A stretch of DNA of 36,809 nucleotides. It comes from Paraglomus occultum. Its lineage: Eukaryota > Glomeromycota > Glomeromycetes > Paraglomerales > Paraglomeraceae. The number at the start of each line of letters is the position of its first letter. Within the stretch, counting starts at the first letter, position 1. Positions 1-10,989 of this stretch are shown piece after piece. Below the pieces are notes generated by a model. That model made no database searches and was not told the DNA's origin. It worked only from the letters and a program-made list of their open reading frames with translations. The stretch covers positions 1 to 36,809 of the forward strand of contig CAJVPJ010000186.1 in NCBI GenBank assembly GCA_910592205.1, in the 5' to 3' direction. The translations under genes were made by a program, and so were the position numbers.

Positions 1-80
1 ATTAACAAGTCATAAGTTATGAATGAGCACTGCTAAAACGTCATTAGTATTAGTCAAATTAGTTAACTTTCAGCCACGCA

Positions 81-124
81 AGCCTCTTATTTCAGAATGT
101 TCACTTTGTCTGGTTTTGTTGCAG
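81..124 (+). repeat. Dispersed repeat, copy 1
   Basis: The segment runs from AGCCTCTTATTT to a core reading TTCACTTTGTCTGGTTTTGT followed by TGCAG. The same core is found at 164-188 and, with one extra T, at 20554-20580. It ends in a pyrimidine-rich TTGCAG that resembles a 3' splice site. Its nature is unknown; it could be the end of a small mobile element. Confidence 0.75.
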
Positions 125-142
125 TCTGCCCCACATCATAAT

Positions 143-188
143 TAGCCTCTCAATAATAGAGTATTCACTTTGTCTGGTTTTGTTGCAG
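143..188 (+). repeat. Dispersed repeat, copy 2
   Basis: A second copy, starting AGCCTCT and ending in the same TTCACTTTGTCTGGTTTTGT core plus TGCAG, lies 64 bases downstream of copy 1. The middle (about 20 bases) differs from copy 1, while the two ends are conserved. This is direct sequence observation; no family is recognised. Confidence 0.75.
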
Positions 189-418
189 TATGCCTCCTAT
201 TTTATGTAGAGATAATCCTATATTAATTAAGCATTTGTAATTCTCAGTAGAACGTTATTCAATGATAATAATAATAACGTTACATTTTGGTGTGATATAA
301 TTCAAAATTGTACTTACTATTACATAAATTCGTGTATAATATATAATATATATAAGTTTTACAGCAAACATGTTAATGTGTTAACTTTCAGCCACATACA
401 TCTCAACATCTGCTTTAT

Positions 419-1956
419 TCAATTGATTGACACTTCAGCTATTAAACATAAATGATCTGAATTAAATTTGTAATTGGGTATTGAAGGCAATATATCCATT
501 TCTCTTGGCATTTTCAACAATTTTACTACTTGCATTTCCTCACTTGTGTCCCTTTCTATGTCATCTCTATTATTATTACTGCTTTTTCCTAAATAAAAAA
601 TATAGTCCAGAGTGCCTTTGTAATACTCCCCATAATTTGTAAACTTGGGTTCTGATCTGTTAGTATTTGCTGGATCGATACTTGTATAGTGTTGAGCATA
701 GAGTGAGACACATTTAGGAAGAGTTTTAAATGCAGATATTATTGTTGATAGTGACCTCAGTTCCGTGTGAGGTGTGTTGGAAGTTGAATCAGTCGGAGAA
801 TCTTCATTGTTGCTACAAAACGGTTTCATTGAGTTTTGAAGAATATCTATATGGTCTTGGGTTAATGAGCTTCCTGTTAAGAGTGCATAACTTGGATCTT
901 CTGGAGCTGAATTAAAGTCTACATATTGAATGTTATTTAAGTACAAGCCTAGTACAAACCACGGTAAGCATTTTAAATTTGGCAACAAACCTCCAGCCAG
1001 GAATGCATGAAACTCAAATTCCTTGTTTATGTCATTGAGTCGGTCAACAAGTATGAGACACTGTCTTGACCGTTCATACATACTTTGGGGTCTCCAATAC
1101 AGGTGTGTTGTCCCTATGACAATACCATCTGCAGTTGCTTTATTAGATGATTTAAATTCCAATACCACAATAAGCCCCACACATTCAGTGGGCATCGTTG
1201 GCACTTCAAATTGGTCATATGAAATTGAATCTTCTTTGAGCTTTGTAAATTTGCTTATTCTCCAGATGATACAACAGCCTAAATGACAAAAAATCAATGT
1301 AAATGTATATGCAACCAAACTATTGCGTTAATATCATATTTTAGAAAGTCAATAAAGCTTAATTACCGTGTCTCTTTTTTGTGCTTTTGACATAAACACA
1401 ATCATATCCCGCTTTCTCAAATTCTGGTTTAAAAGTGTCAATGTACGTATTCTCATCCATCTCTTGAAAGCATCCAATATCAGGCGAATAGTAAAGCATT
1501 TCTTTCAATAGACCTGGACGACGATTTTTCCATTTCAGTGCATCACCGCATTGAGGAAAGAGTTCACGACGGCAAAGGGATTGAGCTAGTATCTAATCAT
1601 ATGATAAGTTAGTAATTAATAAGCCCAAATACCAACTGTCTTTTTCTTTTATTTGCACTTACATTGTAAGTCATAATCTTGACTCTTTCCCCTTTAATAT
1701 CCGTCAATTCTTCTACGACATCGACCATGGGCCTCAAAATGGGTTCTATACCATTCTCCGTTCTCTTCTCTTGCTCTTGCTGCTGTCTTTGTTGTAATAT
1801 TCTCTGCTCCTCTCTCCTTCTCTGCTTCTCTAGCCGGATCTTTTCAATGTCTTTCTTATCACGTCGGCCATATGCTTTCTTTGAGGTAGTAGCTTCTTGG
1901 ATATTTGATGTATTTGGTAAGTCTGTGAAAGATGAATTAGAAGACGGAACATCCAT
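419..1956 (-). CDS. Ngl2/CCR4-type exonuclease-endonuclease-phosphatase family protein
   Basis: Four exons on the minus strand: 1956-1663, 1592-1367, 1278-991 and 918-419, giving 435 residues. The fold is the Mg-dependent EEP nuclease domain of the CCR4/Nocturnin/Ngl group, which removes poly(A) or processes RNA 3' ends. Visible motifs are MTYNILAQSL near residues 94-103, the catalytic glutamate in CFQEMD (E142), THLYWRP (H232), DFN at 270-272 and SDH at 423-425. The first 90 residues are a charged, basic, coiled-coil-like lead as in yeast Ngl2, which matures 5.8S rRNA. The third intron (990-919) is 72 bases and stop-free, so reading through it would insert 24 residues; removing it restores the expected AGDFNSAPEDPSY motif. 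Ngl2 versus Ngl3 or another paralogue is not settled. It shares a 141-base divergent promoter with the F-box gene. Confidence 0.88.
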
Positions 1957-2097
1957 TCAGTACATTGAGATCCGCAATGTTTTTTAATGTATTCGGCTGG
2001 TTCGTGATACGCAACACAAGTGGATAAATTCTTTACTGACTTTTACTGCTATTGTGATCGCCCCTTGTTGAGCTATTCTCTTCTAATAGTCCGAGAG
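1957..2097. promoter_or_regulatory. Compact divergent promoter between exonuclease and F-box genes
   Basis: Only 141 bases separate the start codon of the minus-strand Ngl2-like gene (1956) from that of the plus-strand F-box/LRR gene (2098). Both promoters and both 5' UTRs must therefore share this interval. I see no clear TATA box here. Confidence 0.65.
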
Positions 2098-4211
2098 ATG
2101 GATCTACCAATAGAGATTCTATTTCAGATATTTGCGCACGTATATCCTCCTAACATAAAGAAGGAACGGAGTGTGATTCCTGTTCTGACGGCGAGGAGGA
2201 GACATGACGCACGAAGAGATGTTTTATCGTGCTCACTGGTTTGCAAATTCTGTAAGTAAAGTGGGAAGTGCCAATGACTGTAACTATTACTTACGTTCTT
2301 TGCATGAGTGCACTAGGAGAGAAGAATATGTACTTTACATTCTCGGCAAATACTTTAGTTTAATGTATATGTCTTAACGCATTATTCTTTCTTGCTATTT
2401 GCATAGGGAACGCCGTGGCCAACTATATCTTATGGACCGAACCCGAATTCTACTCGACTGATTCTCTAATTCGTTTTATTTACGTACTGGGCAATACAAC
2501 ATCTCGCGGGAGTATAGTTAAATTACGCGACGGTTCGGACAATGCATGGCAATCAATACTCGACTATAATGATAAATCAAGTCCAGATAATCGATTTTTA
2601 GTCCGTCGATTATCTTTTCGTCCCAAAGTAACAGATACACAGCCTTATTTTGACTGCCCGTTGACCAAATATATCAACGACAATCACGTTCACATACTGG
2701 CTGAGCGTCTCCCATATCTAACCTCGATTTCTCTCCGCGACTGCACTCATGTGACTGATAACTCGGTTATTCACCTTGTGGCCGCATGCAGCGAGCATCT
2801 CCGTGACTTGGATTTAACCAACTGTCTCCATATCACTGATGCTACCGTGCATGTTATAGCGAGTGTTTGCGAGCGACTGGAGCATTTATCTTTACGTAGA
2901 TGTGGAAAGATAACTGACAGTGGAGCATGGAGGCTGAGAACATTATCGTTGAAAGCCATAGATTTGAGTTGGTGTAGGCGGGTGAGTGATGCACCGATTA
3001 GGCATTTAGTAACTGGAAGGGGAACATTGCAACGTGCATTGAGACGGCAGGAGGATGAGAATGAAACGCGCAATGTTGGAAACATTCGGGATGAAAAACG
3101 TTTGGATGGTGGGATATCGGGTAAAGTAAATAATGCTAGACATTTAGCGAATGGGGGGAGAACGTTGTGGCAGCAAAAGGGAGAGGAAAATGAAAAATGT
3201 TTGGATGATGTGATACTGAGTAAAGCGGGCGGAACGTATAGTAGTGGGATGGACGACATAAGTGAGAATAGACGATGCGAGTTGGTGGAGTTAAGAGTTG
3301 CTGGATGTCGTCGAGTGACTAGAGAAGGTCTTGTTCGGCTAGCAGAAGAGCTATTTATTCCCAGCCGTAATCCAGAGAACAGAGTCATACAGATGGAGAC
3401 TCTCGAATTTTCTTGTCCAACAAGTAAAATATCAGGCTGTTTCAAGGACATAACTCGTATATTTGAGATACTCCCACAGACGTTAGTCCATCTGCATATA
3501 TCTGATGCGCGCTGCGTACCGAATTATGCATTGCCTACTTTAGCAGGATCATGTCCACAGCTTAAATCACTCAAAATCACAGATTGCCCGGCTTTAAATG
3601 ACGAAATGTTGTCTTACCTTTTGGTATCCATGACTGAACTGGAGACATTGAGTTTAAACAAATGTCAGCATCTCACAGACGATGCGGTAAGTCATATTAC
3701 CAATTCGAAATGCGCCTATACTTTAGTCAATCTGGACTTCTCCGATTGCTATAGTTTGACGAATGTGGCTGTGGATAGCATGACGGCGGTAGCAATAACA
3801 TCGTTGGCAATGGCATCGTCTTCGGCCGAACAACCGTTAAAAAAGTTTGCTCGTCTTTCTCGACTATACTTCCAAAATAACCAACGCATTACCATAGACA
3901 GCATACTCCATTTGGTTCGAGCGCTTCCCAATCTAGAGGTTCTCGATATTTCCGGATGCGGCGACGGGATAACCACATTCGCTGAAGCCAACGCTCAAGG
4001 CAACGTAATTTTCATGCCTGGTGAATGGCCGCGAGAAAATTTGAACGAGATTGATCGACTGGTGGATGAGTATCATGATATTGATTTATATCAACCTAGG
4101 CGTAGAACGTGGTTCTGTCGTGTGAGCGGAGAACGACTGGACAGATTGAGAAAGATGCCAATTGGAGTGCCGATTGAAATGGACGGAGAGCAAATAGATG
4201 GAATCGCATAA
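2098..4211 (+). CDS. F-box/leucine-rich-repeat protein, likely SCF ubiquitin ligase substrate receptor
   Basis: Two exons, 2098-2251 and 2407-4211, give 652 residues. The donor is GTAAGT and the acceptor CATAG; joining creates the tryptophan of VCKFWNAVA, typical of the end of an F-box. The N-terminus (MDLPIEILFQIFAHVYP) is the F-box start, which would bind Skp1. The rest holds cysteine-type leucine-rich repeats of the Grr1/Amn1/FBXL kind, with repeated LxxLxLxxCxxITD patterns around residues 120-220 and 355-520. A low-complexity, polar insert splits the repeats at about residues 255-335 and contains an in-frame duplication. I chose the ATG at 2098 because it begins the F-box directly; an upstream in-frame extension exists but lacks family support. 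The substrate is unknown, and the exact orthologue (Grr1 versus Amn1-like) cannot be decided by eye. Confidence 0.87.
3091..3229 (+). repeat. In-frame imperfect duplication inside the F-box/LRR gene
   Basis: A stretch of about 40 bases starting ATGAAAAACGTTTGGATG at 3091 recurs as ATGAAAAATGTTTGGATG at 3190, 99 bases (33 codons) later. The encoded peptides, DEKRLDGGIS and NEKCLDDVIL, are recognisably related. The unit lies in the polar insert between leucine-rich repeats, so it probably reflects recent slippage-type expansion of a loop. Confidence 0.6.
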
Positions 4212-6812
4212 TGTATAGGACTTGGAAGACTCAAATCGAAGTTTAAAAAGAGCGACTGTTTTTGGAGACTAAGTTCACTGTTAATTTGTATAGGATTAAA
4301 TAAAAGGACATATTAAGTATTTTCCTACTATAATAAATTGAATCAAATAACTTTAATAGGTTATAAATTATTAACGCAATCAAATCGATTTCCTAGCAAC
4401 TATTCAAAATAGTGATAAGTATTTTTTTTGTCCACGATGCTTAGAAATATCGTATTTCTTTTTAACTTTTGCACCCATTCATACGCTAAAAATAGTAATC
4501 ATGTCGAAATTTGTTTAGGACACTAGATAGCATTCTTTGAAACTTCAAAACAATATTTAATTCAACTTTTTGTGAACTCACTTTTTTTATGGTAATAGCA
4601 TAACTGTATTTAATGTTAAAATGAACTTGCAGAACGTGAGCATTAAGCAACTAATAAACAGTCTACCTCAAAAGCCCGCGACTTGAAAGAAGACATGTTT
4701 ATACTCACCGCTGATGCAAGCACAAATTGCTGTCATCCGTGTTGGTTGCTCTTAATCCGTGAGTTTAAGATGAAGACTGTTGGCTGCCAGGTCATAACTT
4801 GGACATTTATAACTTGGCTAGACCAGCTCGTATGCTTTCTTTTTCCTCCAACATTTGGTTATTTCAGAATATTAATATAAAATTGACAGAAACGTCCGTG
4901 TTTTTACTTCCGCTCGCCTGTCTTTTGGTATAGAACCGACTAACTGAGAAGATGTTTCAACTGAAAACGAAGCCCACTTCCAGGGTTTGTAATTGAACAA
5001 GATACTTAATTTCTTAAGTCTGGTCTATATAAAGTAAGTGTGTATTGTAGCCATCCTAAGCATCAGTGCAATATTTTTATAGTTTGAAAGTCGATTATAA
5101 AGCTTGACGTTGAGTTTATTTATTTGAATTCGGGGCTTTTATTTATGCCGAACAAAGTTGAATTTTCAAAGTACTTAATATTTATCAAGTTGCAAACAAG
5201 ATCTTTATTCGTGGACGCATATTCCGGATAACTAATCACGTAAAAAGTATTAATATACAACATTGAGAAAAATTATAACGGTAAAAAATAATTGCCTCGT
5301 ACTAGTACCAATTTTCATATTTTGAATGCGTACGCTCAGAAAGAGATCATTTTTTTACAGTATTCGATATTCTGATAGACAAGCTATAATAAGTAAAACG
5401 TCTTATCATTAGAGCGTTAGGTTCGAGTCGCGCTTTCGGAGCGGTGTTACAAGCTCTGGGAAAGTACGCAGTTTGTATTTGTTTTATAAACTTCTCATTA
5501 AAAAAGGGCGATCATCAATTGGGAACAGTTTCGTAAATTTTCGGCGTCGCTCTCTGAATTAGTACGATTCTATCGATATTAATATGTGGGCGATTAATTA
5601 TTTGCATTTTATATAGTGATACGTTACCAAAATACGCGCATTATTAATATTAATCGCATTGTAATATGATTAACAGATGTGAAACAGAACCTGGTCTATA
5701 GGTCGCGTTCTCCGTTTTATTGCTACTTTCAGAAATTTGGTTTAGCATAAAGACCGAACGTTTAAATTCACCGTTGTTTAATATCGATACGTTGGTTATC
5801 CTATTGGCTGGTAGTATTTTGTTTTTGATACATGGTTGCTATTGTTTAGATGGGACAGCAACGCGAGCATGGTAAATGAAGCTCAATAGCTAAGCAGGGC
5901 GCTACAAACTCGACCGATTTTCTTTTTGTAGGAAATCGAGGTCAAGCATGAAGCCAAAAACATCGCGTCAATGCACGCGAGCCGGTAAACCATGTCACGA
6001 GCACCAACTTAGTGAGTATTACTTATTATCAGTAAGCAAAAAAAAATTGCATAAGAGCCGACAGTGAATGACAGAAATAAACGTGATTAACAAACGAGTT
6101 AAAAACAGAAGTGCATTTAATATTAATAGAGCAATAGCTCAATCTTTGTTTCACTGCTGTTTGATAGAATTCAAATTTGCCAGACCCGATTTAACGATTT
6201 ATAAAAGATTCAATATAAGAAAATTATCAGTCACTTGTTTTGCAAGGGGAATTCCAAAGTTAATTTTATTAATATATATTATGTGGAGCTCTATATCTTC
6301 AAACTTTAGCTCAGAACATGTGATTGGGTAACACGTAATGGATTTCCAAAAGCCCTTGAAAATTCAAATGTCCTTAATTTCTTATGCACACGTTTTAATT
6401 TATCATTCTCTTGTTAATTAAGGGTTGACAGTCACAAGTCTCAAAATCGAATGTCTTTCTAAGTGTATTATATATCACTGCTCTCATTTAAGAACACCAT
6501 TAGTCGAATAATTTATAATCAAGAATGTTAGCCAGAAGTTGGCCGGAATAGAAACACCCCTGAAATTCATTAGCGTTTGACCCCTGTATCATCGCTCAAG
6601 TAACACAAATAAGGCTTACCATATGTCAATCATATGCACTCCCAACTGACATGCGTGCGACACCTGCGAATCATTGAATTCCAAGTATTTGCACTTTTTC
6701 CAAACTGCAAAAACTTGAACTTAAGCCAGAATCACATCTCTAGATCTTCGTTATTTTACGCAACCAGGCAAACGATAAATATAGTCAGATAACAAACCAT
6801 TGATTCTTTAGA
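4212..6812. other. Intergenic spacer, no supported gene
   Basis: 2.6 kb between the F-box/LRR gene and SAR1. Open frames here are short and lack family features. A TATATAAAG string lies at 5025-5033 with no ORF to match it. Short ORFs near 5850-6010 could be spliced but yield only very small peptides. The last part must hold the SAR1 promoter and 5' UTR. Confidence 0.55.
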
Positions 6813-7949
6813 ATGTTCATTATCCACTGGTTTTTTGATGTCTTGGCCTCTTTAGGTATGTTAGCAAGCGAGAAACACACGCACGGGTAATCCTACATTG
6901 AATAATAACAAATGTATTGAATTCCTGTGATGCAATACCATAGGTCTTGTGAACAAGAATGCAAAGATCCTATTTTTAGGATTAGATAATGCAGGCAAGA
7001 CGACTTTGTTGCACATGTTAAAGAACGACCGTCTGGCTACTTTGCAACCGACACTACATCCTAGTGAGTAAATTGTCAATTTATTATAGTTACGCGTGAT
7101 TTGGTAAGAGTATGTGTAATATTGAATTCGTGGGTAGGAGACAAAGTGAAAGTCATCAAATAGACGTCGCACCATAGCGCTATATGTCTTGATTATAATA
7201 GCCGACAAGCGAGATTGGTTGAAAGAAGGGATTTTCATATGACTTATCGATCGTCTCTCTCAATTACAGCATCGGAAGAACTCTCTATAGGAAACGTACG
7301 TTTTACAACCTTTGATCTCGGTGGACATCAACAAGGTAATGCAGAGAGCTGCAGACGAATCGATCGATTCAAATCGCCGAAATGTCAAGCCTTTAAATCA
7401 CACTTTGCTGCGGCCTCCATTCTAACACTTGTCGATTACTTTACGTTATATTCATTTAGCTCGTCGTCTCTGGAAAGATTACTTTCCTGAAGTATCAGGG
7501 ATTGTTTTTATGGTGGATACTCAAGATCACGAACGTTTTATAGAGGCCAAAACCGAATTGGATGCATTACTTTCCATTGAACAGCTGTCAGACGTTCCGT
7601 TTTTGATTTTGGGTAACAAAATTGACGCACCTGGAGCTGTATCCGAGGAAGAGTTAAGGCAGGCCTTAGGCTTATATCATACTACTGGACAGGTAAGACA
7701 TTATGTCGGTTGGGAGACGCATCAAATCCGATATTATGATATCTTTAATATTAATTCGATATTTAGGGTAAAGTGCCCCTAAAAGACATTCGTCCGATTG
7801 AGGTGTTTATGTGCTCAGTGGTCATGAGACAAGGTTATGGGGAAGGTGAGACCCACGTTATCTACAGTAATATGTTATTTCTTATTTTGAATCAAACGCT
7901 AAAGTTTATCATCAATGCAGGTTTTCGTTGGTTGTCACAGTATATGTAA
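6813..7949 (+). CDS. SAR1: Small GTPase Sar1, COPII coat assembly
   Basis: Six exons (6813-6855, 6944-7063, 7270-7335, 7460-7692, 7767-7845, 7921-7949) give 189 residues, the normal Sar1 length. Sar1-GTP inserts its N-terminal amphipathic helix into the ER membrane and recruits Sec23/Sec24 to start COPII vesicle budding. The start [19 protein letters not shown] matches the Sar1 helix. GLDNAGKT (residues 27-34) is the P-loop, TLHPTSEE the switch I region, DLGGHQQ switch II, and NKID the base-binding motif. The C-terminus FRWLSQYM is also typical. All introns are GT-AG. The sixth exon is only 29 bases and the first only 43, so automated predictors could easily miss either. Confidence 0.97.
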
Positions 7950-8689
7950 TAACGATTCCATTAATACCAAAGTTTACCAGATTAATTCTTTATTCCGGAT
8001 AAAATCATAGCAAAAAAGCAACAAAGGTTATGTGTGAAAGAAACCGAAGCGTTAGTATACAAAAATACAGGGTTTAAAGTTGATGTAATGAGTGAAAGCA
8101 AAAATAAATGAAAAAAAAAAATTGGAAAGATAAAAGTCTATATCCGGTGTGGTAGTTGTGAATCATAATCAGTAATATTTGGCAACCCTATCTTTGAATA
8201 AATGCATTTTACGACTACACCCAGTATAACTAATGTAATTATAGCAGGTTAAGCTTGTAAATCAAGCTTTGGAATAATTTAATAAAGCCGTTATTTAGTA
8301 TGGTCTATTGGGTCCTTTATATGACGATTAGTTTTTATCGAAATGGCTAGTTAGTGTTGGTTCGAGAGATCGGTATATAAAATTGTTACACATGTAGGAA
8401 ACTGTGTAACCACATAATTCGTGCAATAATGATATTTTATTTCGCGTTGACCTTGTTTCATACGATTTATCTTCTCTTTTTCTAATCACGTAGTAATCGC
8501 CGCATTAGTAATAGATTATTTCTACTGACTTCTATATTATCATCACGTTTTTGTTCCAAAACATCAGCGTCGTCTGAACTGTAGAATAGCTTCTTTGTAT
8601 GAAATGCTTTTTGATACTCTTCTTCATCATTAGCGCTATTTGACGCTTCATCATCACTTGATATATGCAGCACTTATTTGACCTATCGA
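7950..8689. other. Spacer downstream of SAR1 with one acidic orphan ORF
   Basis: It holds the SAR1 3' flank, a perfect 7-bp inverted repeat (AAGCTTG, 5-base loop, CAAGCTT) at 8251-8269, and a 63-residue minus-strand ORF at 8482-8673. That ORF is rich in Asp, Glu and Ser and has no recognised relative. A TATATAA string sits at about 8373. I cannot assign a gene. Confidence 0.4.
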
Positions 8690-9560
8690 TATTTAGGGTT
8701 TCAGCTAAAATTGTATGCCAGGCTTGTAATAGTAATGAACACTATTGCTAATTGTCGAGGCAATAGTCACGGGAGAGCGGATAACTACTGTCTTGGTTTG
8801 GGTTCTAGCTGCGCCGTCGTAGGAGTGTGGCTCACCTCAGCGATAGCTAAATCGTAACAAACAGTTAGTGACCTTTAAATTAGACTTTTCAGTGCTGACG
8901 TATCCCCGTACGTGTGGCACACACTAATCCTAGATAAATAATTACTCTCGAGAAACGAAACTACTCTCTACCGGTGGATTAATTCGGTAGTCTGTAGGTT
9001 GGGGCCTTAATACAAAATAAAGTACTAAAATAACTAAAATAACGCGCGTTGAGAAATAATAATTATTATCCTAATTGCCACTCGATCGACCGCGAGACAA
9101 GTATTACGACTGATCTTGCCGTTATACGGATTAATGCAACGGAATATTCAGGGAAAGAATTATCGTTTCAGAGTAAATGAATACTCGTTTATTAATAAGA
9201 AATAAAGGAAATCGAACGTCTTCGATATGAAATATCGTAGCGAACACTAAATGGAATTTTTAGAACACTGAGAACACTCAGAACACACCGATGCTAAACG
9301 ACTTCTAAGCTGCTTATATACTTTATCGTCTACTAATTGATCTATTTTTAGCATCGTTCTAATTTCTAATTGCTAATCTACCATCACTATTGTTACTAAC
9401 CGTTGCTGCGCAAATAGCAGTTCTGCCCGTACGACGATTGCAAATATTTGCTCCCGTATCACCGTTCGGCACTTGTCTTACATTCTAACCATCTGTGTAC
9501 CGTTGTTGGTGACACCTATCGTTCCGCAGCAAATTCAGAGAGGAATACGTCATCTTCGGC
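8690..9560. other. Unassigned stretch, possibly a decayed transposable element
   Basis: There is no coding potential. The stretch contains four close GAACAC units (about 9241-9285), a TTATATA string near 9316 and AATAAA-type signals. Read on the minus strand it has a TATA-like string followed by polyadenylation-like signals, an order seen in LTRs, but I could not define ends, target duplications or a second copy. The transposon reading is therefore only a suggestion. Confidence 0.25.
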
Positions 9561-9654
9561 TCTTGATCCTCACATAATACCATTGGAAACAGAACAGTGA
9601 TTTATGGTTCAAGCACAGACCTTCAAAAATGAACACTGAATAACAGTCCTAGTG

Positions 9655-10013
9655 ATGTCAGACAAACGAGTAGTATTTAAGAAAGGAGAAGCTATAGCCC
9701 GCCTAATTACTTTACTTGGAGTGATGAAGCACACCAGTAAGGTATTGATAGGCCCAGAAGATTGAAACTACTCCAGCGCCCTATTACTACACCCAGAATA
9801 GCACCTGAACAGAAAGAGAAATTGGATCAGTTGCTGAAAGAATACGAGTTAAGGTCAGATAATGGCAGTCATGGAAGCCCAAAGCAAATTATGGCTGACC
9901 AAGGAGCTGCATTTGTTGGCATTGTTAATTGTGTGACACTGCCATTATTGGGTCAGTTACCCATTGTGGTGACACCAGTGCTTAAAAAACCATGCAAGAG
10001 GGGAAGATGCTAA
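9655..10013 (+). pseudogene. Broken coding remnant, unidentified (possible mobile-element or dUTPase-like fragment)
   Basis: A 36-residue frame from ATG 9655 to the stop at 9763-9765 contains VVFKKGEAIARLI, which resembles the closing motif of trimeric dUTPase-type folds (a glycine, an acidic or polar residue and IAxLI). It overlaps a second frame that runs on to 10013 without an ATG start and encodes KLDQLLKEYEL followed by a Gly/Ser/Asp-rich part. The frame change and missing start suggest a decayed gene. dUTPase-like domains are known in some retroelements, but the match here is short. I do not recognise the second half. Confidence 0.3.
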
Positions 10014-10989
10014 TAATAATGAGTTAAATTAGATTAAAAATTTGATTCTAATAGATCTTGTTTAATTGGTACATAATTGCAATTAGAAAGAATGGTAATT
10101 TCTAATTTCTCATAAAAATTAGGAACAATTACAATATTGAAAATTCCTCTGAAAAAAAACATAAACATAAACATGCCATATTACAAACCCTAATTATAAT
10201 AAGTTGCAAAATTTCAATGCAATCTGATGTCTCCAGCGAAAGTTTCAGACACTCAACATTTAATTTTAGGATAGTGCATAGTAATAGGCATTATTATTAT
10301 AACATTATTATTATAAATATAATCTATAAATTTCTATCTTCATACATTTCTAAGCAATTTACCTGATTTTTTTTTTCTTTTGTTTGTTCAAACAATTCTT
10401 AGACACATGATATTTAGCATTTCATTGCAATTCTGAATCACAACATGTGTAATCTCTAACAGTAGTTGAGACAAATATAAGAAAAAAAGTTTGCAAGGAT
10501 TGCAGAGAAATGAATTTTTAAAAATTATGTTTAAATCGAAATTTTTCCAATTGTTTTAGTGTGACAGGAAAATTGAATACTACTCAACAACTCACATGTC
10601 AACTCACACCAACTTTTTTTTCACTTGTTCCTTAGAAGCTCAAGCTTCAAATCCTTGTCTTTACATTTTAGTGAGACCAGCACTTGTCAAGATAAAAATC
10701 CATGATCAGAACTTTTCAACCACTCCACGTAATAAAGAGAAGCGTTTGCAAGATTTTTACCCATTTAAACCTATCTTATACCTGTCACAGTCTCCAATAT
10801 TGGGTTTGGGCAGTTGCTATAGTAATGGTTTACAATTTATTGTAGATAATAGTAGTGATAAGTATTGATTCTCAGAAAGAAAGTATTTAAACGGCACCAG
10901 CACCACCCCAAATGACTGACATATTTAATCTACCAATCCCCCAAATCGTAACATGACATCTAATACACTCATCTTTTCTTTTTCCCTTT
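10014..10989. other. AT-rich spacer with no supported gene
   Basis: Low-complexity AT-rich DNA, including ATTATTATTATAA-type runs around 10290-10320. A 90-residue plus-strand ORF at 10596-10868 has biased composition and no family features; I consider it chance. Confidence 0.45.

Larger units (their letters stand above)
1..418. other. Repeat-bearing 3' flank of the Ngl2-like gene
   Basis: No gene is visible. The first 190 bases carry two copies of a short dispersed repeat whose third copy is near 20550. A 16-base string, GTTAACTTTCAGCCAC, occurs at 62-77 and again at 380-395. There is a short AAT-type microsatellite around 261-276 and an AT-only run around 335-355. The segment lies beyond the stop codon of the minus-strand gene ending at 419, so part of it may be that gene's 3' UTR. 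Confidence 0.6.

Noticed and set aside
730-1286. Plus-strand ORFs over the Ngl2-like gene
   Set aside because: They are reverse-strand shadows of well-supported coding exons.
2771-3451. 226-codon minus-strand ORF inside the F-box/LRR gene
   Set aside because: It lies wholly opposite a coding exon with clear leucine-rich repeats; its own composition (Ser/Leu/Cys-rich) is that of an antisense shadow.
5400-5470. A GGTTCGAGTC string resembling a tRNA T-loop/B box
   Set aside because: The flanks do not form a T-stem, and no matching A box, anticodon arm or acceptor stem lies upstream at the right distance.
5850-6015. Small spliced ORFs starting ATGGGACAGCAACG or ATGAAGCCAAAAAC with donor-like GTAAAT and GTGAGT
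   Set aside because: All joins I tried end within a few dozen codons and give no recognisable protein.
8690-9560. A complete LTR with TG...CA ends
   Set aside because: Candidate ends gave no matching target-site duplication, and no second copy or primer-binding site could be identified.
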